A stretch of DNA of 7,078 nt, taken from the NCBI GenBank assembly GCA_029242295.1, contig JAQWUF010000160.1, positions 1 to 7,078 on the forward strand, in the 5' to 3' direction. Under the pieces are notes generated by a model, which had not been told where the DNA came from, did not search any database, and saw only the letters and a program-made list of their open reading frames with translations. Both the position numbers and the translations under genes were made by a program. Shown piece after piece: positions 1 to 7,002 of this stretch. The stretch comes from UBA2040 sp002332715 (lineage in GTDB: Bacteria; Bacteroidota; Bacteroidia; Flavobacteriales_D; Crocinitomicaceae). Each line of letters begins with the position of its first letter. Positions within the stretch are counted from its first letter, which is position 1.

Positions 1-1
1 C

Positions 2-142
2 GATCTGGGATTGAGCTATGATATCAATTTATCACCGTTAAGCAAAGGAATAAAGCGTGTTAAAACCTTCGAAGCTTCTTTGAATTACACTGTTCCAACC
101 AGTAAGGTGAAATATAAAATCATTCCTTGTGATCGCTACTAA
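2..142 (+). CDS. PorP/SprF-family type IX secretion membrane protein, C-terminal end only
   Basis: Only the last 46 codons lie in the window; the gene runs in from the left edge in the frame starting at base 2 and stops at TAA 140-142. The visible residues have alternating polar and hydrophobic positions like terminal beta-strands (for example FEASLNYTVP at about residues 23-32 of the fragment) and end in a short Cys-containing tail, IIPCDRY. That tail resembles the C-X-R-aromatic ending I know from PorP/SprF proteins, which are outer-membrane beta-barrels of the T9SS. SprF-type members are needed to export or display large adhesins with type B C-terminal domains. The following PorE-like gene starts inside this one, which supports the assignment. 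The call rests on a short tail plus context, so another barrel protein is possible. Confidence 0.66.
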   Translation, partial: DLGLSYDINLSPLSKGIKRVKTFEASLNYTVPTSKVKYKIIPCDRY

Positions 143-2189
143 GTTTCGATATATCTTAGGTATTTGCTTTATGGCTTTTACTGCGCTTACCTTTTCTCAA
201 GAGGAAGTTGATCCGTCCAAGATAATTCAAAAAAAGTTGGCAAAAACATGGCGATTGGCCAACGAAGCGAAACGTACAAACAATACCTATCTCGCTATAA
301 ATTATTACGAGCAAATTTATCACAAAGACACAACCGATAGCCGAGTGATACTGGAATTGGCAGATTTATACCGTAGAACAAACAATTACCTCTTTGCTGA
401 AATCTTTTATACTAAAATCGTTGACTCTAAAAATGGAGATAAGTATCCTGATGCCCTGTTTTATTTAGGAAAAACTCAAAAAAACAATGAAAAATATACT
501 GAAGCAGCAAAAACCTTCGGAAAGTTCAAGAAAGTATACAAAGACGCTAAAAACGAAAATCTTCAAAAACTGTACAAAGCTGAACTTCAAGGTTGTCACT
601 TGGCGATGGATTCTTCAGAGGCAAAAGTTCAATTTCAAAGTTTAGGGGATAAAGTGAACAAACCGCACATTGAGTTTTCACCTATTCCAATTACCGACGA
701 TAAAATTATCTACGGAAGTTACAAGGAAGATCAGGTGCGAGTTTATGAATTAAACGACACCGTGCCGTTTGAAATAGATAAACGCAAATTCTTTATTGCT
801 GAAAAAGAAAATGACATTTGGACGAGAAAAATAACTTTACCTGGCCCCTTCAATGACCCAACAATGGATGTCGCAAATGGATGTTTCTCGCTAGACAGTA
901 CGCGATTTTATTTCTCCAAATGCGCCCCAAATTGGCAGTACAAAATGGTCTGCGCAATCTATGAATCAAAATTGCACAACGGAAAATGGAGTGAGCCAGA
1001 CAGACTAAATGAATTGGTGAATATGCCTGATTACACCTCAAGTCATCCTACGATGGGTAGAGAATCGAGAAGGAATAACGAACTAATCTATTTTGTATCG
1101 GACCGACCTGGTAGCAAAGGAAGTACAGATATTTGGGTTACTGAATACGATGCGAGAAGAAAGAAATTTAAAAAACCTCGAAATGCTGGATCAAGAATAA
1201 ATACGGTGGGCACAGAGATGACTCCTTTTTATGATATTCAGTCGAAAACATTGTATTATTCCACAGATGGATTTCCAACTATTGGAGGATTAGACATCTA
1301 TTCCAGTGTCGGTGAAGGCAGCAAATGGGAAACGTCACTTTGGACTGGTAAAGGTTTGAACTCGTCAGCTGATGATTTAGATTTCGCATTAAAACCCTCC
1401 AACCGAGGTGGCTTTTTTATCAGTAATCGACCGGGTGGTGAATCTCTTTATCATTCCACTTGTTGTGATGATATTTATGAATTCGAATACAACGAATTCA
1501 TCGAAATCATTCTGGATTTATGTGTGTATGGCAAGAACAAGGAACTATTAAACGGAGACGCAACTGTCAATGTTTTTATACGTGATTCAACTGGACAACT
1601 TTTGGTGACGACAAAAACAATGCAAGAAATTTGCACGAAATTTCCTCTTCGCCCAGGAAAAGAATATGTTTTTGAAGTAAAAAAGCCAGATTATTTCCCC
1701 AGTTCTGGAACCATAAGCACAGAAGGTATTTTGAAGTCTACAAATTTGAAAAAGGACATTGAATTAGAGAGAATTCCGGAAGAACCGATGATTATTGGTA
1801 ACATTCAGTATGATTTCGATAGTCCTAATTTAACGCAAGACTCAAAGAATATCTTAGATACTACTCTGCTCGTTTTGTTCAAGAAATATTCAAATGTTCA
1901 AATTGAAATTCGCGCTCATACGGATAGCAAAGGAACGGATGAATATAATATGCGCCTGTCTCAGAAAAGGGCTGAAAGCGTTGTTCGTTATCTAAAGTCA
2001 AAAGGTATTCCAGAGGTGCAAATGATTGCAAAAGGATACGGAGAAACTATACCTATCGTGCCCAATGCGTATCCGGATGGGACCGATGACCCAAAGGGTC
2101 GCGAAAAAAATCGTCGAACTGAATTTAAGATACTTGGTGAAGTCGAACAAGGAATCATCAACATCGATGAAGACGACGACGTAGAATAA
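129..2189 (+). CDS. porE: PorE-like OmpA-family protein (TPR, PD40 propeller, CRD-like, OmpA domain) of type IX secretion
   Basis: Predicted periplasmic or outer-membrane-associated protein that ties the T9SS to peptidoglycan. The 686 residues show, in order: a signal peptide (about 1-23, FRYILGICF... ending TFSQ); TPR-like helical repeats (about 36-160); PD40 beta-propeller blades (about 175-455, with blade ends YFVSDRPGSKGSTDIWV near 321-337, LYYSTDG near 375 and a CCDDIYEFEY block near 445); a CRD-like beta-sandwich (about 458-548); and an OmpA_C domain (about 555-668). In the last, D599 in HTDS and R614 in SQKRAES are 15 apart, the spacing of the peptidoglycan-binding Asp and Arg of OmpA. 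This domain order is that of PorE. There is no lipobox: the only early Cys is preceded by LGI. An acidic tail (DEDDDVE) closes the protein. The GTG start overlaps the upstream gene by 14 nt, implying coupling; the next Met (ATG at 171) would lose the basic signal-peptide n-region. PorE orthology versus a PorE-like paralogue of an adhesin-SprF-OmpA operon cannot be settled here. Confidence 0.85.
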   Translation: MIATKFRYILGICFMAFTALTFSQEEVDPSKIIQKKLAKTWRLANEAKRTNNTYLAINYYEQIYHKDTTDSRVILELADLYRRTNNYLFAEIFYTKIVDSKNGDKYPDALFYLGKTQKNNEKYTEAAKTFGKFKKVYKDAKNENLQKLYKAELQGCHLAMDSSEAKVQFQSLGDKVNKPHIEFSPIPITDDKIIYGSYKEDQVRVYELNDTVPFEIDKRKFFIAEKENDIWTRKITLPGPFNDPTMDVANGCFSLDSTRFYFSKCAPNWQYKMVCAIYESKLHNGKWSEPDRLNELVNMPDYTSSHPTMGRESRRNNELIYFVSDRPGSKGSTDIWVTEYDARRKKFKKPRNAGSRINTVGTEMTPFYDIQSKTLYYSTDGFPTIGGLDIYSSVGEGSKWETSLWTGKGLNSSADDLDFALKPSNRGGFFISNRPGGESLYHSTCCDDIYEFEYNEFIEIILDLCVYGKNKELLNGDATVNVFIRDSTGQLLVTTKTMQEICTKFPLRPGKEYVFEVKKPDYFPSSGTISTEGILKSTNLKKDIELERIPEEPMIIGNIQYDFDSPNLTQDSKNILDTTLLVLFKKYSNVQIEIRAHTDSKGTDEYNMRLSQKRAESVVRYLKSKGIPEVQMIAKGYGETIPIVPNAYPDGTDDPKGREKNRRTEFKILGEVEQGIINIDEDDDVE

Positions 2190-2226
2190 TAATTCCACTT
2201 TTCCTTTTTAATTCTCGCAACACGAT

Positions 2227-2234
2227 TAAATTTG
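2227..2234 (+). promoter_or_regulatory. Candidate promoter -7 element (TAnnTTTG) for sdaA
   Basis: TAAATTTG matches the Bacteroidota primary-sigma -7 consensus TAnnTTTG exactly. It ends 16 nt before the sdaA ATG. A T-run at 2205-2209 sits about where a -33 TTTG would be but matches only in part. The site lies in the 61-bp gap after the PorE-like gene, suggesting that sdaA is transcribed separately. Confidence 0.45.
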
Positions 2235-2250
2235 TGATAAAATCTATCTC

Positions 2251-3672
2251 ATGGAGTGTATAAGCATGTTTGACATGTTAAAAATTGGAGTTGGACCATC
2301 AAGTTCTCACACTCTTGGACCTTGGCGTGTAGCAATGCGATTCATGGATATCATTGCTTTGGAAGAAGATATTTCTGAATTAACGAATATTAAAATCGAT
2401 TTATATGGTTCCCTTTCTTTAACAGGAAAAGGGCACGCAACTGATATTGCAGTTGTTATGGGACTCTGTGGAAACGACCCAAAAACTTTTCCTGTAGAAC
2501 AAATTCAAGGAGATATCGATTCCATTCAGAAAATGAAAAAAATTCCTTTGAATGCATTACAATTCATTGATTTCGATTGGGATAAGGACATTGTTTTTCA
2601 AAAGAAATTCTTGCCTTTTCATCCAAATGGAATAACGATCACAGGTATTTTTAAAACAAAAAAACGAGTTGAAACCTTCTTTTCAATTGGAGGAGGATTT
2701 GTTGTACAAAAAGAAAGGAAACGCGCCAAGAAAAAGTATGAAATATTTCAAACGTATCCATATCCAATTGAAAATGGAGCAGATCTTTTGAAAACATGCG
2801 CGGAGCAAAATAAAAGAATCAACGAAATAGTTTTTGAAAATGAACTCTCCACGCATAGCGAAGACGAGGTAAATTCAGGAATCCAAAAAATTTGGGAAGT
2901 GATGCTCGACTCCATGTATGTTGGTTGTCATACTGAAGGCACCTTACCTGGAGGACTGGAAGTTTCCCGTCGTGCATTTGGTATGCATGCGAAACTTATT
3001 GGCGACATAAAGTACACGAATCAAGACGAATGGATAACCAGTATTCGCAATACAACGGTTGCATTTAGAGAAATTTTGAAATGGGTTTCGTGTTATGCGC
3101 TGGCAGTAAATGAAGTAAATGCCTCACTAGGCAGAATTGTGACAGCTCCAACGAATGGCAGCGCAGGTGTGATTCCGGCTGTTTTGATGTATTATTTGAC
3201 CATTGAAAATCACAAAGGTGATTTCGATCATATCAAGGAATTTTTATTAGTTGCTAGTGAAATTGGCAGCATTTTCAAAAAAGGAGCAACGATTTCTGCA
3301 GCAATGGGAGGTTGTCAAGCGGAAATTGGCGTTTCCTCGGCGATGGCAGCTGGCGCATTGACTTCATTGTTGGGTGGTTCGCCTGAACAAATATTGATGG
3401 CTTCGGAAATAGCAATGGAACATCATCTGGGATTGACGTGCGACCCAATACAAGGTTTAGTTCAAATTCCTTGTATAGAACGAAATGCAATGGGAGCTAT
3501 CAAAGCAATCAATGCTGCAGAATTGGCTTTGGATGGTGATGCTTCAAAGGCTAAAGTTTCTTTGGATAAAGTGGTTCAAACCATGTGGGAAACGGCTCAA
3601 GATATGAGTTCTCGCTACAAAGAAACTTCTGAAGGAGGTTTGGCGGTAAATGTCGGACTGTCGGACTGTTAA
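2251..3672 (+). CDS. sdaA: L-serine ammonia-lyase (L-serine dehydratase), iron-sulfur dependent, single chain
   Basis: Cytoplasmic enzyme converting L-serine to pyruvate and ammonia. The 473-residue chain joins the two domains that some Gram-positive bacteria split into SdaAB and SdaAA. The N-terminal beta domain (about 3-160) opens with FDMLKIGVGPSSSHTLGP, the family signature, and contains GKGHATD at 59-65. The C-terminal alpha domain (about 185-470) carries CHTEGTLPGGLEVSRRA at 226-242 and TAPTNGSAGVIPA at 298-310. Cluster-ligand cysteines are C355 (in AAMGGCQAEIG), C397 (HHLGLTCDP) and C408 (QIPCIERNAMG); their spacings (42 and 11) match those I recall for the Legionella enzyme. The final residue is C473, matching the C-terminal Cys tail reported to reach into the active site of that type. 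Full length, and no key residue is missing. The ATG at 2251 puts the signature at its usual place near the N terminus. A tandem 8-bp repeat lies over the last codons. Confidence 0.96.
   Translation: MECISMFDMLKIGVGPSSSHTLGPWRVAMRFMDIIALEEDISELTNIKIDLYGSLSLTGKGHATDIAVVMGLCGNDPKTFPVEQIQGDIDSIQKMKKIPLNALQFIDFDWDKDIVFQKKFLPFHPNGITITGIFKTKKRVETFFSIGGGFVVQKERKRAKKKYEIFQTYPYPIENGADLLKTCAEQNKRINEIVFENELSTHSEDEVNSGIQKIWEVMLDSMYVGCHTEGTLPGGLEVSRRAFGMHAKLIGDIKYTNQDEWITSIRNTTVAFREILKWVSCYALAVNEVNASLGRIVTAPTNGSAGVIPAVLMYYLTIENHKGDFDHIKEFLLVASEIGSIFKKGATISAAMGGCQAEIGVSSAMAAGALTSLLGGSPEQILMASEIAMEHHLGLTCDPIQGLVQIPCIERNAMGAIKAINAAELALDGDASKAKVSLDKVVQTMWETAQDMSSRYKETSEGGLAVNVGLSDC
3651..3666 (+). repeat. Tandem 8-bp direct repeat at the 3' end of sdaA
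   Basis: TGTCGGAC occurs twice head to tail (3651-3658 and 3659-3666), followed by TGTTAA, which includes the sdaA stop codon. The unit is not a multiple of three, so a copy-number change would shift the reading frame across the last residues, including the terminal cysteine. With one copy the chain would end NVGLLI instead of NVGLSDC. Confidence 0.9.
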
Positions 3673-3683
3673 TTTAATAAATG

Positions 3684-3695
3684 CGTCAAATGACG
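3684..3695. other. Short perfect palindrome just after sdaA
   Basis: CGTCA-AA-TGACG is a 5-bp inverted repeat with a 2-nt centre, or a 4-bp stem with an AAAT loop if it forms a hairpin. It lies between the sdaA stop and the stop of the minus-strand coding-like stretch at 3718. It is too short, and lacks the strong T-run needed, for a confident intrinsic terminator. A weak bidirectional terminator or a protein-binding site are both possible. Confidence 0.25.
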
Positions 3696-3717
3696 AAAAT
3701 ACAACTTCACGAACTTA

Positions 3718-4100
3718 CTAGAAATTCATAGCTAGAGAAATCTGAATTTTGTCCTGTTCAATTCTTTCTTGCCCTTTAAAAGTCCACTCTTTAGTTATAT
3801 TGTATTCCAACTTAAACGTTGTAACATGTTTACATTTATTATGTGTCAAAAAATTCGATTTGTCGCAATAGTCGTTTTGTTCTTCGTTCCACTCTACCCA
3901 AATTTGGTTTATTAAGATTTTCTCTTTGACGAATAATTTCTTAGGATAAATCAGATGTCTCCATTTTAGATTCTATTATTGAATATAGCTTGCTCAAATT
4001 TTGATTTGATTTCTTTTGCTGAAATATTTTTAAACCGACCTTTTGAAGTGAAAATTAAATCGGATGAATTAATTCGTCTATTTTTAAAACATGAAACCAA
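3718..4100 (-). pseudogene. Coding-like minus-strand stretch, apparently frameshifted; product unknown
   Basis: No intact gene is evident between sdaA and arfB. On the minus strand, 84 codons are open from 3972 down to 3721, with TAG at 3718-3720; a stop at 3973-3975 limits them upstream, and no ATG or GTG lies near the start. The peptide is polar and looks natural, with IWVEWNEEQNDYC in the middle and IQISLAMNF at the end. Just upstream a second minus frame is open and ends at TAA 3966-3968; its only common start codon is TTG at 4098-4100. It encodes a 44-residue piece including DLIFTSKGRFKNISAKEI. The two pieces abut in different frames, as expected of one gene broken by an indel, or of a sequence error. 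I do not recognise the family. The 5' end would overlap the start of arfB. Chance open frames in AT-rich DNA remain possible. Confidence 0.3.
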
Positions 4101-4492
4101 ATATTCATCAACTTCAAACAGAAGTAACGTACAAAACCTCGCTCAGCGGTGGAAAAGGTGGACAGAACGTAAACAAATTATCATCGAAAGTGGAATTGAA
4201 CTTTGATGTAACAAATTCCAGATTGTTAAAAGACGAACAGAAAGATCTCGTTTCTTTAAAATTGAAAAACAGGATCAATTCTGAAGGGATTTTACAAATC
4301 ATTTCTCAGTCTGAACGTTCTCAACTCAAGAACAAAAAAGCATTACTAATGAGATTCTATAAACTTATGGAAATAGCTTTTCACATTCGTAAAAAACGCA
4401 AACCCACGAAGGTTCCAAGGTCGGTAATTGAGAAACGGTTGAAAGCGAAAAAACGAAAATCGGACATAAAAAAATTGCGTCGAAACGAATAA
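4091..4492 (+). CDS. arfB: Alternative ribosome-rescue factor, GGQ peptidyl-tRNA hydrolase ArfB (YaeJ/ICT1 family)
   Basis: Cytoplasmic release-factor-like hydrolase that frees nascent chains from ribosomes stalled on truncated mRNA without needing a stop codon. The 133 residues fit the family (E. coli ArfB is about 140). The catalytic loop SGGKGGQNVNK (19-29, GGQ at 23-25) is followed by LSSKVELNFDV, the usual strand of the RF-1 catalytic domain. The C-terminal tail (100-133) is extremely basic, with 18 Lys/Arg in 34 residues, and includes EKRLKAKKRKSDIKKLRR. In this family that tail enters the empty mRNA channel and separates ArfB from RF1/RF2, which carry stop-codon-reading domains absent here. 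The ATG at 4091 leaves about 10 residues before the first domain strand, as usual. A TA-rich element (TATTTTTA, 4079-4086) is too close to the ATG to be trusted as a promoter. The gene ends 12 bp from the converging purL. Confidence 0.93.
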   Translation: MKPNIHQLQTEVTYKTSLSGGKGGQNVNKLSSKVELNFDVTNSRLLKDEQKDLVSLKLKNRINSEGILQIISQSERSQLKNKKALLMRFYKLMEIAFHIRKKRKPTKVPRSVIEKRLKAKKRKSDIKKLRRNE

Positions 4493-4504
4493 AGCCTAAA
4501 CTTT

Positions 4505-6742
4505 TTACGCTTCTAACTTATTCTCTAATGCATTATCATAAATCTCTTTCGCTTCTTGAATGAATCCATAAGATTCACCATCAACGTTCAATTTACCTTT
4601 GGTAACGTGTCCTAACAAAGTGCAGTTCACACTTTTATCCAAAATATACTCGATGAAATCTTCTTCGCTGTCTTCGTTTACAGTTACCACTGCTCTTCCC
4701 TGACCTTCTCCGAATAGGAAGGCATCCAGGCGAATTTCTTCATCCGACTCTACATCAAACCCTAACTCACCAGGTGCAGCCATTTCAAATAAAGTGATGA
4801 ACAATCCACCGTCTGCGACATCATGCACAGCATTAACTAATTCTTCTTGAATCAATCCACTAATCATTCCGTGTAAAGCGAACTCTTTTTCCAAATCGAA
4901 GTATGGAGCAGGAGATTCTTTCACACCGTGATAACTTGCCAAATATTCTGAAGAAGAAATATCATTTTTGTAATCACCCAAAAGAAAAATCAAATCGCCT
5001 TTATCTTTGAAGTTAAGTGACATTACCTTGTCTTTGTCCTCTAACAATCCAATCATTCCGATAGTCGGCGTTGGAAATACAGGTACTTCAACTCCGTCAA
5101 TTGAAGTTTGGTTATAAAATGAAACATTTCCTCCAGTAACTGGCGTTCCAAATTTCAAACATGCAGTAGACATTCCTTTGATTGCCCCTACGAATTGCCA
5201 GTAGCTTTCTGGATTGTATGGATTTCCAAAATTCAAACAGTTTGTAATTGCAGATGGAGCTCCACCTGAACATACAATGTTTCTTGCCGCTTCAGAAACA
5301 GCAATCATTGTCCCTACTTCTGGATCAGCATTCACATATCGTGAATTACAATCCACCGTCATAGCCAAAGCTTTGTTTGTTCCTTTAATGTTAACAACTG
5401 CTGCATCCGACGGGCGATTAGTCGTCATCGATCGTGTGCCTACCATTGAATCATATTGCTCATACACCCAACGTTTTGACGCAATATTCGGGTGTCCAAG
5501 TAAGGCTTTCGCCACTGTAACCATATCCGTTGGTTCTTGAACTTGATCGATATTAAATTTCTTGTATTCTTGATAATATGCGGGCTCAGAATATTCTCTT
5601 TTATAAACGGGAGCACCACCACCTAGTACGAGTGATTCTGCAGGAACATCTCCAACCAATTCGCCATTCATAAAATAACGAACTCGTTCAGATTCAGTAA
5701 CTATACCAATTTCTTCAGCATGTAAATCCCATTTATCAAAAATGCGTTTTACAACTGCCTCTTCGCCTTTATTTACTACCACCAACATCCGTTCTTGTGA
5801 TTCTGACAAAAGGATTTCGTAAGGCAACATATTCTCTTGACGTGTCGGCACTTTGTCCAAATGAACGTCCATTCCAACATTTCCACCAGCACTCATTTCA
5901 CATGATGAACAAGTAATTCCTGCTGCACCCATGTCTTGCATCCCAGCAACAGCATCGGTTGTCAATAATTCCATAGTTGCTTCAAGAAGTAACTTCTCCA
6001 TAAATGGATCACCAACTTGAACGGATGGTAAATCGTCTGCCGATTCTGCTGTAATATCTTTTGAGGCGAAAGCCGCTCCTGCAATTCCATCTTTTCCTGT
6101 CGATGAACCAACAATAAAAACTGGATTTCCTGGACCTTTTGATTTCGCCGAAATAATCTTTTTTGAATCGATGAGACCTGCTGAAAAAGCATTTACCAAT
6201 GGATTCGTATTGTAGGAATCATCGAAGAATACTTCTCCTCCAACGATTGGAATACCGAAAGCATTTCCGTAATCACCAATCCCTTTTACAACACCTTTCA
6301 CCAACCATTTTGTACGGTCTCTTTCGATGTTTCCGAAACGAAGTGAATTCAATTGAGCAATCGGGCGAGCACCCATTGTGAAGATATCACGGTTGATACC
6401 TCCTACTCCAGTTGCCGCTCCTTGATATGGCTCCAAAGCACTTGGGTGATTATGTGATTCTATTTTAAAAGCACAGCCCAAACCATCTCCAATATCCACT
6501 AAACCTGCGTTTTCCTCACCGGCTTTCACTAACATGTGCGGACCGTCTTTCGGCAATTTTTTCAACCAATGAATGGAGTTTTTGTATGAACAATGCTCTG
6601 ACCACATCACTGAATAAACAGCTGTTTCAGTGAAGTTTGGGATTCTTCCCAATATCTTTATTATTTCGCCAAATTCTTCTGGACGAAGTCCCAATTCAAC
6701 TGCTTGTTCTAATGTAGCTTCTGTTTGCAAAGTGCTTTCCAT
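4505..6742 (-). CDS. purL: Phosphoribosylformylglycinamidine (FGAM) synthase subunit PurL, short form
   Basis: ATP-dependent amidation of FGAR to FGAM, the fourth step of de novo IMP synthesis, in the cytoplasm. From the ATG at 6742 the product has 745 residues, matching the short PurL of about 740 (Bacillus type) rather than the fused form of about 1,200-1,300 with a glutaminase domain. Tandem AIRS-type N and C halves are visible. Motifs in this numbering: MWSEHCSYKNS (46-56, His50), FKIESHNHPS with GVGGINRD (about 92-119), VGGEVFF (167-173), MQDMGAAGITCSS (268-280), DCNSRYVNADPEVG (464-477), TGGNVSFYN (536-544), HDVADGGL (640-647) and FGEGQGR (677-683). Being the short form it should need PurQ for ammonia and PurS as partner; neither is in the window. 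A TTG 24 nt upstream is in frame, but it overlaps the candidate promoter, and the ATG has the better ribosome site. It converges on arfB and diverges from the lpdA-like gene. Confidence 0.96.
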   Translation of the reverse strand: MESTLQTEATLEQAVELGLRPEEFGEIIKILGRIPNFTETAVYSVMWSEHCSYKNSIHWLKKLPKDGPHMLVKAGEENAGLVDIGDGLGCAFKIESHNHPSALEPYQGAATGVGGINRDIFTMGARPIAQLNSLRFGNIERDRTKWLVKGVVKGIGDYGNAFGIPIVGGEVFFDDSYNTNPLVNAFSAGLIDSKKIISAKSKGPGNPVFIVGSSTGKDGIAGAAFASKDITAESADDLPSVQVGDPFMEKLLLEATMELLTTDAVAGMQDMGAAGITCSSCEMSAGGNVGMDVHLDKVPTRQENMLPYEILLSESQERMLVVVNKGEEAVVKRIFDKWDLHAEEIGIVTESERVRYFMNGELVGDVPAESLVLGGGAPVYKREYSEPAYYQEYKKFNIDQVQEPTDMVTVAKALLGHPNIASKRWVYEQYDSMVGTRSMTTNRPSDAAVVNIKGTNKALAMTVDCNSRYVNADPEVGTMIAVSEAARNIVCSGGAPSAITNCLNFGNPYNPESYWQFVGAIKGMSTACLKFGTPVTGGNVSFYNQTSIDGVEVPVFPTPTIGMIGLLEDKDKVMSLNFKDKGDLIFLLGDYKNDISSSEYLASYHGVKESPAPYFDLEKEFALHGMISGLIQEELVNAVHDVADGGLFITLFEMAAPGELGFDVESDEEIRLDAFLFGEGQGRAVVTVNEDSEEDFIEYILDKSVNCTLLGHVTKGKLNVDGESYGFIQEAKEIYDNALENKLEA

Positions 6743-6747
6743 ATATA

Positions 6748-6752
6748 CCTTT
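6748..6752 (-). promoter_or_regulatory. Ribosome binding site that decides the purL start
   Basis: On the minus strand AAAGG lies 5 nt before the ATG at 6742-6740, a good Shine-Dalgarno match and spacing for a genome where such sites look weak. It favours this ATG over the in-frame TTG at 6766, which would add eight residues (MQFNTKVY) not expected at the start of PurL. Confidence 0.6.
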
Positions 6753-6763
6753 GTATTGAATTG

Positions 6764-6771
6764 CAAAATTA
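6764..6771 (-). promoter_or_regulatory. Candidate promoter -7 element (TAnnTTTG) for purL
   Basis: The minus strand reads TAATTTTG, an exact match to the Bacteroidota -7 consensus. It ends 21 nt before the purL ATG at 6742, so transcription would begin with a very short leader. No clear TTTG is seen at -33 spacing. Confidence 0.5.
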
Positions 6772-6914
6772 ATCAAATTATTCGTGATGGCGGGGTGTTC
6801 TATTCACTATAAGGGCAAGTTTTTCACATATTAATTGGCAAATTTTCAACATTAAGTAAATGAGGTATTAAGAAAATTAGTGTCTTTTGTGCATAACATA
6901 CTTAGATTATTATT

Positions 6915-6932
6915 CTTATCACCCTTATCACC
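6915..6932 (+). repeat. Perfect tandem 9-bp repeat in the purL / lpdA divergent region
   Basis: CTTATCACC is repeated head to tail at 6915-6923 and 6924-6932. It lies about 144 bp upstream of the purL -7 element and 71 bp upstream of the lpdA-side -7 element. It could be a pair of operator half-sites or a simple slippage product; nothing in the sequence decides which. Confidence 0.6.
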
Positions 6933-7002
6933 TTAATTTCTCAATGTTATCGTATATCCAAAGCAATCAAACAAAACACCTGTTATTTTTCAAATCTTTC
7001 CT

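Noticed and set aside
850..1041. Minus-strand open frame inside the PorE-like gene
   Set aside because: It is a shadow of the PD40-propeller coding sequence, with no signature of its own. The same holds for the other frames opposite or within sdaA and purL.
3826..3915. 29-codon plus-strand frame with ATG that would encode a hydrophobic, membrane-spanning peptide
   Set aside because: It is in the exact complementary register of the minus-strand open stretch, so Lys/Glu codons (AAA, GAA) there automatically read as Phe codons (TTT, TTC) here. No ribosome site or promoter is evident.
4066..4075. GAATTAATTC palindrome upstream of arfB
   Set aside because: A 10-bp AT-rich palindrome with no extended symmetry is expected by chance in this composition and is not placed like a promoter or terminator.
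3979..4206. Plus-strand 75-codon frame starting at a TTG and running into arfB in another reading frame
   Set aside because: Its second half is an out-of-frame reading of the clear arfB coding sequence, and the first half has no recognisable motif or ribosome site. The GGQ protein starting at 4091 is the real gene.
4490..4510. Possible shared terminator between arfB and purL
   Set aside because: The 12-bp gap offers only a 4-bp AAAG/CTTT pairing with no GC-rich stem, too weak to call.
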